A stretch of DNA of 64,000 nt from Metellina segmentata (lineage: Eukaryota > Arthropoda > Arachnida > Araneae > Tetragnathidae). Shown one piece after another: positions 26,478 through 36,589 of the stretch (position 1 is the first letter of the stretch; the number at the start of each line of letters is the position of its first letter). Below the pieces are notes generated by a model. It was not told the origin of the DNA. It saw only the letters and a program-made list of their open reading frames with translations, and did no database searches. Where the stretch lies: positions 20,784,714-20,848,713 of the forward strand of contig OX375880.1 in assembly GCA_947359465.1 (NCBI GenBank), read 5' to 3'. The position numbers and the translations under genes were made by a program.

Positions 26478-26690
26478 GAAGCAAACACATGTTCCATCAA
26501 TTTATTGTCGCCATGTAATCCGAGATTCAATCGGAGAGGTGTTGTAGATACGACTGAATCAGATCACTCAGAATGGAACAGTATGCACATTTGAGAGATG
26601 CGTTGATGAAGGATGGAAATGTTGCAAAACAAAAACACACAGAAATCGCTAAAATTTCAAAAAGATATCAAAACCAGAAGTTCAAGGTGA
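26478..26690 (+). pseudogene. Helitron Rep gene fragment (plus-strand copy)
   Basis: The reading MFHQFIVAM is followed, after a stop, by SEIQSE and then in a shifted frame by MEQYAHLRDALMKDGNV. These match consecutive blocks of Helitron Rep polyproteins just upstream of the HUH domain. The intact layout is visible in this window's own Helitron near 23150, which has GKLFQQYIVDAY, IRMNQ and ELYRGLLDA in the same order. About 70 codons remain, with stops and at least one frameshift. It shows that this non-autonomous element descends from an autonomous Helitron different from the one at 20-23.6 kb. Confidence 0.7.
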
Positions 26691-28260
26691 TACTTTTGTA
26701 CATTTTTATGTTGCATAAATTATCAAATTTAAGTAATTCTACTTATACTACTATTCACCCTAATTCACTTAAGTACTATTCTTAATTATTCCTATTCTTT
26801 CCAAAACACACTCAAACACAGAAACAAACAAAAAATTGCATAAAATAATAACTAAATTATGGCATTTCGCTAAAACGGCCTCTTAATTTACGCCCCACAA
26901 TGTTTTGTTATACGACCAAAACAAATGCTGTTTTTATGCTTTTGTTTAGTATCAGCTTCTCTCTTTAGGCGACACTACTACATTTTGCCTCACGAAAATA
27001 TCAGTAATGTTTGCATAACATTGTCATAATTTGTACTTAGACCAACATCGAATTTATACAAAGCCCACGTCACAACTCAAAATCCTATCGCGAGGCTACT
27101 TTTACACGCTACGATACGAACTGAAGTCGGTTCAGACTAATAGGTGTAGTTAAACATAAGTAACTTTTTCATATTCGTCTTACAATACACTCTACAGAAA
27201 TAAGAAAGTATTAAAATGTATTACGTAACGGCCAATCACGGTTTTGTTTTTAGAAACATGCTAAAAATGCAGTCTTGGATTTAAACATTATTTTATTAAT
27301 GACACCAATGATCTGACCCTTCACAATGCTGGCTTCTTATATCACTACCTTTTTTGCATATTGGGGGCTGTAAATTAAAAAAATACTGTTTTTACGAAAT
27401 GATGTTATTTTGTTCATCTTTTTATGCTATTTTTGTTTGTTTCTGTGTTTGGGTGTCTTTTGGAAAGCATAGCAATATTTTATTCTGTTAATTTATGTAA
27501 CATATAAATTTACAAAAGCATATATTTTAACTTTTGCTTTTTATATCTTTTTGGAAGTTAAGCAATTTTTTGTGGAGTTTACGTATAGCAACGTTTCCAC
27601 CTTTCATCAAAGCATCTCTCAAATGTGCATAATGTTCCACTCTCCGAGTCCCTCTGATTCAATGATATTCAAAACAAAAGTTTATACTTTAGTACATTTA
27701 TGTTACCTAAATTATCATAATTAAATATTGCTATGTTTTCCAAAAGTCACCCAAACACAGAAACAAACAAAAAATTGCCTAAAAGAGCAACAAAACTATG
27801 GCATTTCGCTATAACTGCCTTTTATTTTTATTCACGGCCCACAATATTTCGTTATATTGCCAAAAAAAAAACGCTGTTTTTATGTTTCTGTTTAATTTCC
27901 AGAAGCCAATCTTCATTTCAGAGGCTGCAATTTGCTGCACAGGAAGATGGAAGTATTCAAATGTGTTAGGTAACAGCCAATCACGGTTTCGTTTTTAGAA
28001 ATATGCAAAAAAATTTAGTCTTGGATTTAAACATCATTTTGCCAATGCTGGCTTCTTATATGACTACCTTTGTTGCATATTGGGGGCTGTAAATTAAAAA
28101 AAATGTTATTACGAAATGGCTGTTATTTTGTTGATCTTTAATGCTATTTTTTTTTCTGTGTTTGGGTGTCTTTTGTAAAGCATAGCAATACTTAATTTTT
28201 GTAATTTACGCAACACATAAATTTACAAAAGCATAAACTTTTACTTTTGGTTTTTATATC
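26690..28260. repeat. Nested inverted repeats inside the composite Helitron
   Basis: Two successive fold-backs are visible. About 26690-26990 is complementary to about 27360-27660, and about 27700-27900 to about 28080-28260; AAACACAGAAACAAACAAA on one arm pairs with TTTGTTTGTTTCTGTGTTT on the other. The turn of each fold-back (27220-27360 and 27900-28080) contains GCCAATCACGG followed by an inverted ATGCTGGCTTCTTATAT. Both motifs also occur in the leader of the Tc1 copies at 28975 and 53276, so Tc1-derived sequence sits at the centre of both hairpins. Confidence 0.65.
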
Positions 28261-28460
28261 TTTTTGGAAGTTTTGTGATTTCTGTGTACTTCAGTTTTTT
28301 ACCGCGGCATTTCCACCGTTCATCAACGCATCTCTCAAATGTGCATACTGTTCCACTCTGAGTGATCTCATTCAGTCGTATGTACAACACCTTCTCCGAT
28401 TTAATCTCGGAATACATAGCGACAATAAATTTATGAAACAGGCCTCTGCTTTTGAAAAAG
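28247..28460 (-). pseudogene. Helitron Rep gene fragment (minus-strand copy)
   Basis: The minus strand reads GLFHKFIVAMYSEIKSEKV, LYIRLN and, in the shifted frame, the counterpart of the 26478-26690 copy. MYSEIKSEKVLYIRLN is better preserved here than in the plus-strand copy. It is the inverted partner of that fragment in the composite element. Confidence 0.72.
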
Positions 28461-28974
28461 ATATCCAAATAATCCAAACAAAAAGTTTAGATGCTTTAAA
28501 AATTATACTACAAACTATCGTACTCTCAAACAGAAACAATAACAAACAACGTATTGCACAACTGTGATCCAGTTCCAAAAATGGAGGAAACACAAAAAAA
28601 ATATATACTTATATTATACATTATGATAGTCCAAACTAAAAGTTTACGCTAACTAAAAGTTAATATGCTTTTAAAAAAGCAATACATTTTTATAAAGTAT
28701 ATTCATTAATGGGGCAGCTACATACGCACTGTAAATACGTATTTAGTCAATACGAATTGAACATTTGCTATTCGGAGGAACACAATATTAATTAAATATC
28801 TCATTACATTACTTTTAAAATGTTCTGGATTAAATTTTAAAATTTGTGTTGGACTATAAAATTGTAAAATATTCACACTACATATGTGCCAAATTTCATT
28901 ATTGGAAGTACTATAGATTCGTCAGGACACGCCGAACAGACAACACACGTAGTACTTCATTTTATAATTGTCTA

Positions 28975-29470
28975 CACTCGCTGGCAAAAGTTAAGCATAT
29001 CGTGGAAAATGTTAATTTCTGGAAGCTAATCTAAATTTGAGAGGCTGCAATTTGCTGCAGAGTTAGATGGAACTATGCAAATGTGTTATGTAACAGCCAA
29101 TCACAGTTTCGTGTCGACAAATATAAAAAAGGCAGTCCTATAAGAAGCCAGCATTGTGAAGGGTTAGAGGAGTTGCATGTAAGTGCTGTAAAAAGTGTTT
29201 GCAACTTTTGCAGGATTAGTTTTCAATATGGACGTGTTTCTGTCACTTCCACAACACATATAGCAAGCGCTGCCGCTCTGTGGGATGCCTTCAAGTTTGG
29301 CAATAAATCACTCATGTTGCTCTTTTCTTTGGCGTTCATTCCGTCATTTCATCATTATGCTAACAACAGAAACAGTTGTCAAAACACCTGTGGCCCACAC
29401 CCAAAAGGTTACAACCCCTGCGGTTCATCGATATATTGCTGTTGTAGCAAAGCACTCATCATGCATGGCT
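28975..29470 (+). mobile_element. Tc1-like transposon, 5' part only
   Basis: The element starts right after a TA with CACTCGCTGGCAAAAG and continues AGGCTGCAATTTGCTGCAGAG. The minus-strand element ending at 53276 begins the same way (CTCACTGCCAAAAG). After a leader that includes GAAGCCAGCATTGTGAAGGG, it enters transposase sequence. From about 29380 one frame gives PAVHRYIAVVAK, the start of the second DNA-binding helix-turn-helix in Tc1 transposases; earlier parts lie in other frames. Homology ends near 29470 and the catalytic domain is absent. It landed at a TA next to the terminus of the composite Helitron, so it is the younger insertion. Confidence 0.75.
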
Positions 29471-30293
29471 GTGCCAAAGGGCAAATCTTTCCCAAATAAA
29501 TAAAGATGTCAATGTCATCATAAAGCAAGTCTTGCGAGAATTACCCCATAGTTTTTAAATTTACAAATCTATAGACATTACGCATAACAGAAATGAGTCC
29601 TTAAAACACACAACACAGTTTTTTTACACATTGGAACCATCTGGAGTACTCTCGCACATATTGGAGCACCGATTATGCTTCTCACTAATCTGAATCCACC
29701 TTCACTATGCAATGGCACAACACTCTGTCAAGAAACTCATGCCAAATATTATTCAAGCTACCATCGTCACTACACACGCTGCAAGTTTAAACATATTCAT
29801 TCCTAGAATACCAATCAACACTTCTGATATCCCATTCCAATTTTAAAAACTTCAATTCCCAGTTCGTTTAAGTTTCACTGTCATCATCAACAAGGCACAA
29901 TCACTTAAAGTCATACGACTCGGTCTCATTAAACCGTGTTTCTCCCACGGTCAAGTGTTCAACAGAATTTAATACCTTTTTACTTTTTATAAATAGATAT
30001 CACTGCAATTTCTTGCCACATATGGTTATTTTAAAAAGTGTACATGTATACTATCTCGGGGAAAAATAATCAAGTATAAAATGCTAATTTTTATAATTTG
30101 GTTTCTCTTCCCACATGGCACAGACTTATTTCATTTAATTTAATTGTTTCTAAAGTTGCATTCCACATCTACAAACATTGCTAATTTTAAAAATTCAGAT
30201 AAGGAATAAAATATTTCACTTTGTACTCAAAATAAAAAATTAAAAAAAAAAAACTTTTATTTTGGTCTATTAATCTATTTTATTCAAAACTAG
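29471..30293. other. AT-rich stretch, nothing recognised
   Basis: No reading frame with family character and no clear repeat boundary was seen. A poly-A run occurs near 30242. Confidence 0.45.
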
Positions 30294-30796
30294 CAAAATA
30301 CCCGACCTTACTCGGTTTGAATTGGTTTACTCTAGATTGAAGAGATAATCAAAATATATAATGACTTACGTTTTATGTAGAATAAAAATTTATTTTAATA
30401 CCTTTCGCCATCTTTATATTTTCTGCAACTTACTTTGGACACAAATCCTACACATGCATATCCATTCATGTAATACATTTCACATACATCGCACAATTGC
30501 TGTATGACAAAGCTACAAAATGACGAAAGGTGATACTAAGGTTACTACTACAAAAGACGTTTTATAGGAAGATTTGGAATTCCCTTTCTTAAGTTCTTTT
30601 CATGTTCAACTCAATTAACTAAAATTATGATTTACGGCGAGTGCTCTCGCACTCATAGTCAACAAAACAATATTTTTTTACTTGTGCACTCTTGCCTCCG
30701 GTATGCGACATTGTGAATTTTTGCAATCTTCTCCTGTCATTATTACAACGAATTTTTTAATGTTGGAAAAAGTTCCAGTTTGGATTAATAAACATT

Positions 30797-30956
30797 ATTA
30801 TTCTTTCAATAACGGCATTATTCTTTCAATAACGGCATTATTCTTTCAATAACGGCATTATTCTTTAAATAACGGCATTATTCTTTAAATAACGGCATTA
30901 TTCTTTAAATAACGGCATTATTTTTTAAATAACGGCATTATTCTTTCAATAATGGC
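30797..30956. repeat. Minisatellite, 20-bp unit, eight copies
   Basis: The unit ATTATTCTTTCAATAACGGC is repeated eight times with no length change. The first three and the last copy have TTTCAAT; the middle copies have TTTAAAT, and one has TTTTTTAAAT. The last copy ends AATGGC. Grouping of variant copies points to internal duplication. Confidence 0.97.
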
Positions 30957-31814
30957 ATAACTACACTTAAAATTTACTGAAAATTTATACTGACTTACCT
31001 AACATTTTTAAGTCTAATACTTTGTGGTGCTGTTGCGTGTGATGAGAAGGAAAACACATTTATTAAAATAATAAATATTTAAAACTGGAAACAGCGAAGT
31101 AAAACAAAATAAAAGATGTCGCAAAAAATTGTTCTAAAGATATTAATTTGTGATTCAATTTTATCTCTTGATCTCGCACAGTTGCCACAACTTACAACTA
31201 AAAGTGTACAAAATTTAGAAATGTGAAATTAATTCAGAGCGAAAGAACCAGAAAAAATATCACTGCTCGCGCGATCTTGTTCATTCTCGTTTCATTGAAA
31301 AATATCGTCTGTCCCAAATATTCGGAAATCGTTTTCATTGCGCAAAGAATAAAAATAAGACTCGAAATAAATGAAGTATCAGAGATGAAATTCCATAAAA
31401 AAAATAATTTTTTGAAGAATAATTACTTTTTCAGCAGTACTGGTAAAGTAATCGTAATATTCAATAGACATTCCAATTTTTCCAAAACTACCAAATTATG
31501 GTTGATTTAAGTATACTTACTCAGGTGTTTTAGCATGAAACTCAACTAAATATAACAATAAAGAAATGTTTAATATTGCGTTCACTAAACTAATAGATAA
31601 TGTATAAAATAAAATACAATGCAATCAAATATCTGGAATACAATTCATGTGATGTCTACACAAACACACAAACACAAAATCGAGCATAGAACAGAAAGAC
31701 GGACAGACAGACTTTCGCGACCAATATCACTCACTAAATGAAGATAAGTACTCACTGTATGCAAATTTTCATGAAAATATCTTAAACCGCGTGGACGTGT
31801 ATAGGGCACAACAT

Positions 31815-31861
31815 ACAGACAGACAGACAGACAGACAGACGGACAGACAGACAGACAGACA
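31815..31861. repeat. CAGA microsatellite
   Basis: A tract of about eleven CAGA/GACA tetranucleotides interrupted by one CGGA. A shorter imperfect relative lies near 31691-31710. Confidence 0.95.
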
Positions 31862-31975
31862 CCAAACGAAAAAAAGGCGGATTCGGCATCAGAAGGGTCC
31901 AAAACAGATAGAAAACTTGAAATGGGTCGAAAATATTGAATGTACAAACAAACACTCCATTCTTATTTATATAGA

Positions 31976-32440
31976 TTACCTCAACTTACAAAAATATTTC
32001 TAATTTTTCTGTCTCCCTATAATTTAAGTAATTTGGGGTTAAAATATACTGTATTGCCGAAATCAACAGATTTCATTGTTGTGTTAAAAATAAGATACAC
32101 CACACATTCAAGTTGTAAAATTTAAAAAAGAAGAGACTCATTTTTTCGGTTTTGAGTACAAAAGCGTGTTTTCTCTCTCCCTTCAATTTTCTCAACTGCC
32201 TTTTCCAAAAACTTAAATCTCTTAATTCTTAGAAAATACAATTTTTGGCATTGCAGTAAAATGTGTAAAATATGCATATGTATTAGACGGATTTTAAAAA
32301 TAATACAACAATCAACAGAAATTTTACATGTTTTTATTAAAAATTTCAGCGAATTTGAAATCTGAGGAAATTCCTAATTAACTTCACACAAAATCAACAC
32401 AATTGGCTATTAACGAGGGTATGGGATTAATTCCCTAATT
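31976..32440. other. AT-rich stretch with a Helitron-internal-like motif
   Basis: No gene-like frame. Near 32345 a GCGAATTTGAAATCTGAGG block resembles the internal motif of the Helitrons in this window, suggesting an old, unbounded Helitron copy. Confidence 0.35.
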
Positions 32441-32690
32441 TTGAGATCCGAGGTAATTTTTAATTAACGTCGTACTATAGCAACTCAACGGGCTCTTAAC
32501 TACGGTCCGGGATCAATCGCCTAAGGAAAGTATCCGAGAAAATTGGGTAATTTTTAATTAACGTTCTCAAGCACTACAACTACCTATTAACTGGGGTCAA
32601 AGTTTTATCCAATAAGGCAAATATACGTGTACAACCACGGTCAAATTATAACATAACACCTCAGCTGGCACCCCACTCTAAAAGAAATTG
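32440..32690 (-). mobile_element. Diverged tRNA-derived SINE pieces
   Basis: AACGTCGTACTATAGCAAC, CGGTCCGGGATCAATCGCC and CTCAGCTGGCACCCCACTC match, in order, the body of the SINE family at 62-64 kb on the minus strand. The sequence between them is rearranged, with a second AACGTTCTCAAGCAC-like tail block, so two copies may be joined. No tRNA-like head was recognised. Confidence 0.65.
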
Positions 32691-32739
32691 TCACGTCACA
32701 CCAATTGGATCTCTTCGCAATTCCAATTTCACAATAACG

Positions 32740-32893
32740 AGGCCATCACGGCGTTATCCGTGGTGTTTGTTTGCGAAGCAAACCAAATGGCAATGCGTAG
32801 CAAACACCGGTGGTTTACAAACGTTCACAATGGACACACCTAACCCCACAAAGTACAGCACGGGCAACGCTGTGCTAGCCACGCAGTGGCTAG
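32740..32893 (+). mobile_element. Non-autonomous Helitron, 3' terminal part
   Basis: GCACGGGCAACGCTGTG is followed by the palindrome CTAGCCACGCAGTGGCTAG and T, the same 3' end as at 24927. Upstream, GTTTGCGAAGCAAACCAAATG is the short inverted motif found next to the 3' end in the copies at 47.0 and 60.4 kb. No matching 5' end was located, so only the 3' part is claimed. Confidence 0.72.
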
Positions 32894-34020
32894 TAACGTA
32901 TAATGTGATTTAAACGTAATCACGAGACTTAACAGACTGATTTAAACCGGCATACCATGGGGGACAAAAGATATTGGAAATAGTTCGACGGATTTCGTGG
33001 TGCCGATCTGCAAACTTTTTAAAAAATGCTATGCAGAAGCAATTAAAAAATTAATTTTTTAATTTTTTGTGTTCAAAATTAATTGTGCACTATCAATAAT
33101 TAAATTTAAAAAATATATTTAACAAAAAAGTGAAATTTTGTGTGTAAATTTGAAGTTTTTTTTTCGAAATTTTGAAAATGATACAGGGCATACAATTTAA
33201 ATTAGCAGCAAAATAACATGACCAGAGTAAACTTCGTGATGTTATCTAGTGCTTCTACTAGAAGTAGAAAGATATTTAAAAAAATAAAGATATTTTATGA
33301 CTCATTGAAAAATTGTTAAAGGAATTTTGACCATTTTGCAACATTTATATTCAAATGCAAGCTCATAAATAAGAAAACAATAAATATATCAATTTGATTC
33401 TAGTGCATGTACTAGCAAGCACTATTTCGAATGTGCATAAAAAATTTTATAAATATACATCAATAAATTTTTAGTTATCATCCATATTTCCTTGAAAGAA
33501 CAATCACACCGGAATGGCAAAAATGGTTTGGGGCTTATTCTGTATTCATTAAAAGTCAGATGAAAAATTATTTTTGGAGATCGTCATTAAAATTAAAATT
33601 TCACCAAAACTTGAAAACTTTAAAAAAATGTGAAATTTAAAACTTTAAATATAAAATCCACCGGTTAACACACAGGAATTGTTGTGATCTATGATATTCC
33701 CAGTAATTTGTTTGCCTTACATTGAAAAACGACTATTGATTATAATACGTCATAAAAAAGTTTTTTTTTTTTCAACTGGACTAAATTTATATTTTTAGTA
33801 AAATGATTGTAAGGTTGGGAAACAAAAACAAAATCTTGCTCCGTTCAAAACGGCACGTGAAGTCGGCCTTAAATAGGGACACATTTTCAGATTTTATAAA
33901 CGTAATTAATTGTAATCAACACGAAAATAATTATAATTGAACTAGATAGGTAGTTGATTTACGACGCACTGGCGGAACTCAATAGGATATTGAGAGATAA
34001 ATTAAGGACTGTATAGTTAA
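32894..34020. other. AT-rich stretch, nothing recognised
   Basis: Over 1.1 kb without a supported gene or repeat boundary. Short imperfect palindromes occur (for example CTTCTACTAGAAG near 33256), but nothing stands out from composition. Confidence 0.5.
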
Positions 34021-34028
34021 TAAATGGA

Positions 34029-34077
34029 TTGGAAAGTCAAATCAGGACAATTCGTATTGTCCTGATTTGACTTTCCA
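34029..34077. repeat. Perfect inverted repeat (22-bp arms, 4-nt loop)
   Basis: The left arm starts TGGAAAGTCAAATCAGGAC at 34030 and runs to 34051; the right arm at 34056-34077 is its exact reverse complement; the loop is TCGT. Such a perfect hairpin in otherwise decayed sequence is recent or maintained. No neighbouring gene explains it. It could be the turn-around of a fold-back element or a replication-repair product. Confidence 0.97.
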
Positions 34078-34099
34078 GTCCACGATGTCATAGCGAGGG

Positions 34100-34520
34100 C
34101 TTCGCCCTCTGATCGATTGCGCTCGCCGACCCCCGGTGATTGCTACGTAATCCCGTTTGGTTTGCAAAGTAAACCAATACTTTCGCAAGTGATTTCACTT
34201 TTTTTTTACTTTAACACATAATGCACCCTATACTAACAGCCGCATAAGTAAAAAACCTTCTGCATCTTATTCCTTGTACAATTTTAAGTAAACTGTGTTA
34301 ATCTCCTAACTTTACGATCTATACTTCGTACTTTCTCCGTAAACCGTCTGAGAACAGAGTGAAAAAAGGAAGCCTTTTTCCTCGCTAAATAAAAAGAAAT
34401 CGTTTTTATGGCAATTGTTGGTGCGGTAAATTTGATATCGCGCGGGCAAACCCGATAATAAAAAATACAAACCATAACTGCGTGCGGAACCTGCTAAGCG
34501 AACTAAAAACTACGAAATTT
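34100..34520 (+). repeat. Dispersed repeat, copy 1 of 3
   Basis: AATCCCGTTTGGTTTGC with AAGTAAACCAA resembles the sub-terminal motif of the Helitron family. CAGCCGCAT, followed about 120 bp later by ACTTTCTCCGTAAACCGTCT, matches the repeats at about 36020-36215 (plus) and 58600-58790 (minus). No coding. Probably Helitron-associated, but the boundaries are unclear. Confidence 0.5.
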
Positions 34521-35012
34521 GTGTGACCGACTTTTGATTGCATCGAATTTATTTATTAACCAATTTAAAAAATAATTGTACCCTAAGAAAGAGTACATTC
34601 TGAGGTATACTGATATATTTTCAAAATTAAAAACTAATTGTAATAAGATATAGTTACGACAGTTTAAAAAAAAGTTACGAAAATGTCCCGATTTTTCCCG
34701 AATTTCAAAAAAATATTATAAAGAACCAAATTGAAATTTCTAAAGAAACTCGACGAGCTGCAAAAATTTACGTTGAGAGGAACTGTTTAAAAAAAACTCA
34801 CGGCTGAAGACTGAAAATATCTATTGTGACCGTGTGCTGAGAAATTCCTCCTTGAAGCGGGCGAACAAGCGACATACTCTCATTACACTAACAAACATTT
34901 ATTAATCTAATTTACATAACGTGGACACAATATATACTATTTACATAACCTAACCGGACGCTACGACGCGTCTTCATTCTACGCCGCCGATAACTCCCTG
35001 ACCTCCTGAGGG
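34521..35012. other. Stretch without a recognised feature
   Basis: AT-rich to about 34800, then less AT-rich (34850-35010, with GAAGCGGGCGAACAAGCGAC and CGGACGCTACGACGCGTC). No frame or family was recognised. Confidence 0.4.
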
Positions 35013-35022
35013 TGTCCTTGAT
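35013..35022. repeat. Target-site duplication, left copy (10 bp)
   Basis: TGTCCTTGAT here is repeated at 35907-35916, directly flanking the element between them. Confidence 0.85.
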
Positions 35023-35906
35023 ACAGGCGCCTCAATCCCATGATAGTACTTTACGCAAGTCCAACTTGATTGGCTAATCGGATCACATGACCTAGATACG
35101 TATGTCAATAAGGTTTATAGTTGTTGGCGATTTATCTCTTCCTTTCTGTTTTCTTCTTTTCTTTTCAGATCCATGGCTATGGGTGGGTAGAGGTGGGAGC
35201 CGAAAATTGTATCCTTTTATTATATAAGTTAATAATTATATAAGTTAGTGTTTTATGTATGCTTTTTGTTACATCAGAATGGTCCTAAGCCAGCGGTGGA
35301 TACGACACCAACATCCTAAAGCAAAGGGGACGGCAGAGGGGCGGAAAAATATCAGCCGGTAGTGAGTTCAGGAGTGGTTCTTAGATTATTTATGTAAAAT
35401 CAACGGAAGCTTGGAAAAATATGAAAAGGGTATTAAAAATTAGGAAAAGTAAATTAGAATGAAAAGGAATTAAATTGGAATTTTTCAAAAATAATTTGGA
35501 GGATCTAAAAAATTTTCCGACAGCTGGGTTCGAACGCGGGAAATCATCCTTCGCTGCCGACGCTAATCTGAAGGTGGGTGACTTTAGCCATTAAGCCATC
35601 GTTGCTTCTCGAAAAGAAGCTCTTTAAAGTATAAGTACCCTTAATATAAGTTGGCAAGAAATACTACTAACAACCACCATACAACATATATATGAGGAGC
35701 AAATCAGAGTCAACTTGTCGGACACTTACGCTGTACGCTGAGGCGCTAGTGTATGTATTGTATTTCTACGAAACAACGCGCATATTCAAAATAAAATGGT
35801 TACTGCAACAATCAGATTGGCGAGATATCCAAGTGAAGCCAAGCCCGTGAAACTAGCCAATCAAGTTGGACTTGCGTAAAGTACTATCATGGGATTGAGC
35901 CGCTTC
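35023..35906. mobile_element. Mutator-like (MULE-type) non-autonomous DNA transposon
   Basis: The 884-bp element has terminal inverted repeats with 46 perfectly matched bases: 35031-35076, beginning CTCAATCCCATGATAGTAC, against the complement of 35854-35899. It is flanked by a perfect 10-bp duplication, TGTCCTTGAT. Long inverted ends with 9-10 bp duplications are the signature of the Mutator superfamily. No transposase is encoded. The interior holds a tRNA-like promoter region (35521-35612). A second copy of one end lies at 39503-39643, so the family is dispersed. The superfamily call rests on duplication length and inverted-end length only. Confidence 0.8.
35521..35612 (-). repeat. tRNA-like SINE head inside the MULE-type element
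   Basis: The minus strand has an A-box-like TGGCTTAATGGCTAAAG and, some 60 bp on, a B-box-like GCGTTCGAACCCAG. The acceptor and anticodon stems do not fold as a tRNA, so this is not a working tRNA gene. It looks like the Pol III promoter of a SINE different from the family at 62-64 kb. Confidence 0.55.
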
Positions 35907-35916
35907 TGTCCTTGAT
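35907..35916. repeat. Target-site duplication, right copy (10 bp)
   Basis: TGTCCTTGAT, identical to 35013-35022. Confidence 0.85.
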
Positions 35917-36019
35917 CGTAGCAGGGGTAAGATTTAGTTTTGATTCTCACTTTTAGTTAGGAGGTTTATAGCTCTGTAGCTGAAGCTATGCTTATAGTTC
36001 ACATGTGTTTTGCTCACAC

Positions 36020-36215
36020 GCGGAAGAAATTCCGCTTTTTCAATTTTGACACTTAATAAACCCTAGCCGCATCGGAAAAAAATCCCAATAATTGTCCAGG
36101 AATCCGATGAAGAACAAACCATGTTAATTTCGTTTTTTTTCTGATCAGTACTTTCTCGGGAAACCGTCTAAGAATCGAACTAAACAACACAGTTTTCAAT
36201 CCTGCGTCGGCGGCA
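36020..36215 (+). repeat. Dispersed repeat, copy 2 of 3
   Basis: GACACTTAATAAACCCTAGC, then CATGTTAATTTCGTTTTTT, then ACTTTCTCGGGAAACCGTCT follow in the order seen, reversed, at 58600-58790. The stretch ends near TAATATAGAGATTCG, which resembles a reversed Helitron 5' end. No coding. Confidence 0.6.
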
Positions 36216-36299
36216 ACTTTTTTTTAATATAGAGATTCGTAATAGGGAATATTTAGGATTTGTCGTATTAAGTTATGCCTTTGTCCTTATTTATTGGGG

Positions 36300-36570
36300 C
36301 CCAAGGTAAACTGGTTGGAAGCATAACGAATTTCCAATCGTAGGTTTGCGAGTTCGAATCTAACCAAAGACCGTCGTGTAGAAAGGTGGCTGTTGCACGT
36401 TAAATCTGCGTGATCTTATATGTCCTCGCGTTGGGTGGAAGTTTGAAAAGTTACGTGTTATCATCTGGCCGTGGTTCAAAATGACGTATTGTACTCGGAT
36501 CTTTCTCTTCGGAAGTTGATCCCGGACCGTCGCCAATAGCCCGTTACTCCAGTACGGCGTTAATTAAATA
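36300..36570 (+). mobile_element. tRNA-derived SINE, diverged full-length copy
   Basis: A tRNA-like head with a B box (GCGAGTTCGAATCTAACC, 36348-36365) is followed by the family body: TCCTCGCGTTGGGTGG, GCCGTGGTTCAAAATGACG, TGATCCCGGACCGTCG and TAGCCCGTTACTCCAGTACG, ending with an AT-rich tail. Order and orientation match the better-preserved copies at 62-64 kb, read in reverse there. It lacks the (ATTACC)n tail. Confidence 0.8.
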
Positions 36571-36589
36571 TCATTTTCAAAAATAACGG

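Larger units (their letters stand above)
25401..28974. mobile_element. Composite Helitron derivative with a 5' end at each side
   Basis: The left end reads TCTCTACTATTATAAAG followed by the family block GAAATTTGGCACACATGTAG. The right end, read on the minus strand, starts at about 28974 and has the same layout: a TATAAAATG-like start, then a block containing GGCACATATGTAG. The interior is largely inverted: a Rep-gene fragment on the plus strand at 26478-26690 recurs on the minus strand at 28247-28460 and in shorter form at 27565-27660. Ordinary Helitrons have no inverted ends, so this is best explained by inverted duplication or head-to-head joining of two copies. No 3' CTAG hairpin was found inside. 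Boundaries of internal segments are approximate. Confidence 0.65.
30294..31975. other. Possible unclassified interspersed element
   Basis: The start CTAGCAAAATACCCG followed by an ACTCGG motif, and the end TTTATATAGATTA preceded by a CAGA-rich simple repeat, resemble boundaries of dispersed arthropod repeats that I recall but cannot name. No coding, inverted ends or target duplication was found. The 20-bp minisatellite at 30797 and the CAGA tract at 31815 lie within it. This is a weak call; it may be two unrelated stretches. Confidence 0.25.

Noticed and set aside
29083..29499. A 138-codon cysteine-rich secreted-peptide-like frame
   Set aside because: Comparison with 52656-53054 shows that it is the wrong-frame reading of a Tc1 leader and transposase N-terminus.
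31645..31947. A minus-strand 100-codon frame rich in Cys/Val/Ser
   Set aside because: Its composition comes from translation of the CAGA microsatellite; no family similarity.
35521..35612. A functional tRNA gene
   Set aside because: A- and B-box-like motifs are present, but the acceptor, anticodon and T stems do not pair in a tRNA fold.
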